NCBI GenBank assembly: GCA_900538545.1
Contig: UPYK01000020.1
Span: forward strand, 1 to 23,832
Reading direction: 5' to 3'
Length of the DNA: 23,832 bases
From: an uncultured Eggerthella sp.
GTDB lineage: Bacteria; Actinomycetota; Coriobacteriia; Coriobacteriales; Eggerthellaceae
Position 1 is the first letter of the stretch. Each line of letters begins with the position of its first letter. This document shows positions 22,594 to 23,832 of the stretch, piece after piece. Both the position numbers and the translations under genes were made by a program. A model generated the notes under the pieces. That model had not been told where the DNA came from. It saw only the letters and a program-made list of their open reading frames with translations, and did not search any database.

Positions 22594-22619
22594 ATTCGGT
22601 ATATGAAAAGGGAGTAACT

Positions 22620-23702
<1,083 letters not shown>

Positions 23703-23727
23703 ACATCGGCTCGTATAAACACAAATG

Positions 23728-23762
23728 AAGGCCGGCTGCATTTGCAGTCGGCCTTCTTGTTA
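23728..23762 (+). terminator. Intrinsic terminator of serC
   Basis: GAAGGCCG pairs with CGGCCTTC around an inner TGCA / TGCA helix with a TT loop, 14 bp with one G-T, followed by TTGTT. The T-run is short, but the stem is strong. It is 25 bases past the stop. Confidence 0.8.
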
Positions 23763-23832
23763 GGTGACAAAAGACCGGGGGCGAATTCTAGCGATCATTG
23801 CACCACGAGTAAGGATGTGGTGCAATGTACCA
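23763..23832. repeat. Possible degenerate 29-bp repeat and an 11-bp inverted repeat at the window edge
   Basis: GGTGACAAA at 23763-23771, followed by GACCGG, recalls the 29-bp repeat but then departs from it. Next is a perfect inverted repeat, CATTGCACCAC (23796-23806) and its complement (23817-23827), with a ten-base loop. It could be a downstream gene's terminator, an operator or the end of an element; the window stops too soon. Confidence 0.35.

Overview
The window reads as chromosomal DNA of a high-GC anaerobe, most likely an actinobacterium of the Coriobacteriia type. The evidence is an oxygen-sensitive [FeFe]-hydrogenase with its maturase, anaerobic radical-SAM chemistry (HydE, ThiH, a DNA-linked radical-SAM protein), an SOS box of the Gram-positive/actinobacterial form, and a mixture of SD-led and possibly leaderless genes. 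The lineage is inferred from style, not from a marker gene.

Left part (1-6.6 kb, all minus strand, transcribed right to left): hydE, then a NuoF/GltD-like NAD(P)H flavoprotein, the catalytic hydrogenase hydA (7-bp overlap), an SsuA/NMT1-type binding lipoprotein and the start of its ABC permease. The hydrogenase has the domain order of CpI-like enzymes, and its GltD-like partner recalls the glutamate-synthase-linked (group A2) hydrogenases. The ABC genes follow hydA with almost no gap.

Second part (6.6-10.7 kb, plus strand): a thiazole-forming thiamin operon, thiS-thiF-thiG-thiH-tenI. It has its own promoter and a hairpin leader without a recognisable TPP aptamer. A 377-bp block of structured repeat sits inside it, between thiG and thiH. 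Convergent to it are a TatD-like hydrolase and a TcdA-like E1 enzyme (minus strand), themselves separated by another structured repeat block.

Third part (12.9-20 kb): a baeRF-type (eRF1-like) protein with a strong terminator; a tyrosine phosphatase overlapping a CPA2 cation/proton antiporter, divergent from a ClC-type channel/transporter; an FMN-type NAD(P)H oxidoreductase; and a CmpB-family membrane protein.

Fourth part (20-23.8 kb): a two-gene DNA-linked radical-SAM system (rSAM protein plus DUF4130-type partner). It is preceded by a perfect LexA box lying next to the -35 element and a near-perfect second box just before the start codon, and the rSAM protein carries a beta-clamp-like motif. 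serC then follows with its own promoter and terminator.

The most unusual material is intergenic. One family of palindromic elements occurs at three loci (8485-8824, 11604-11876, 13842-13999) and shares a core in which flanking bases are fixed while the hairpin stem changes sequence but keeps pairing. A second family is a 29-bp terminator-like repeat with four copies, two of them bracketing one palindromic element.
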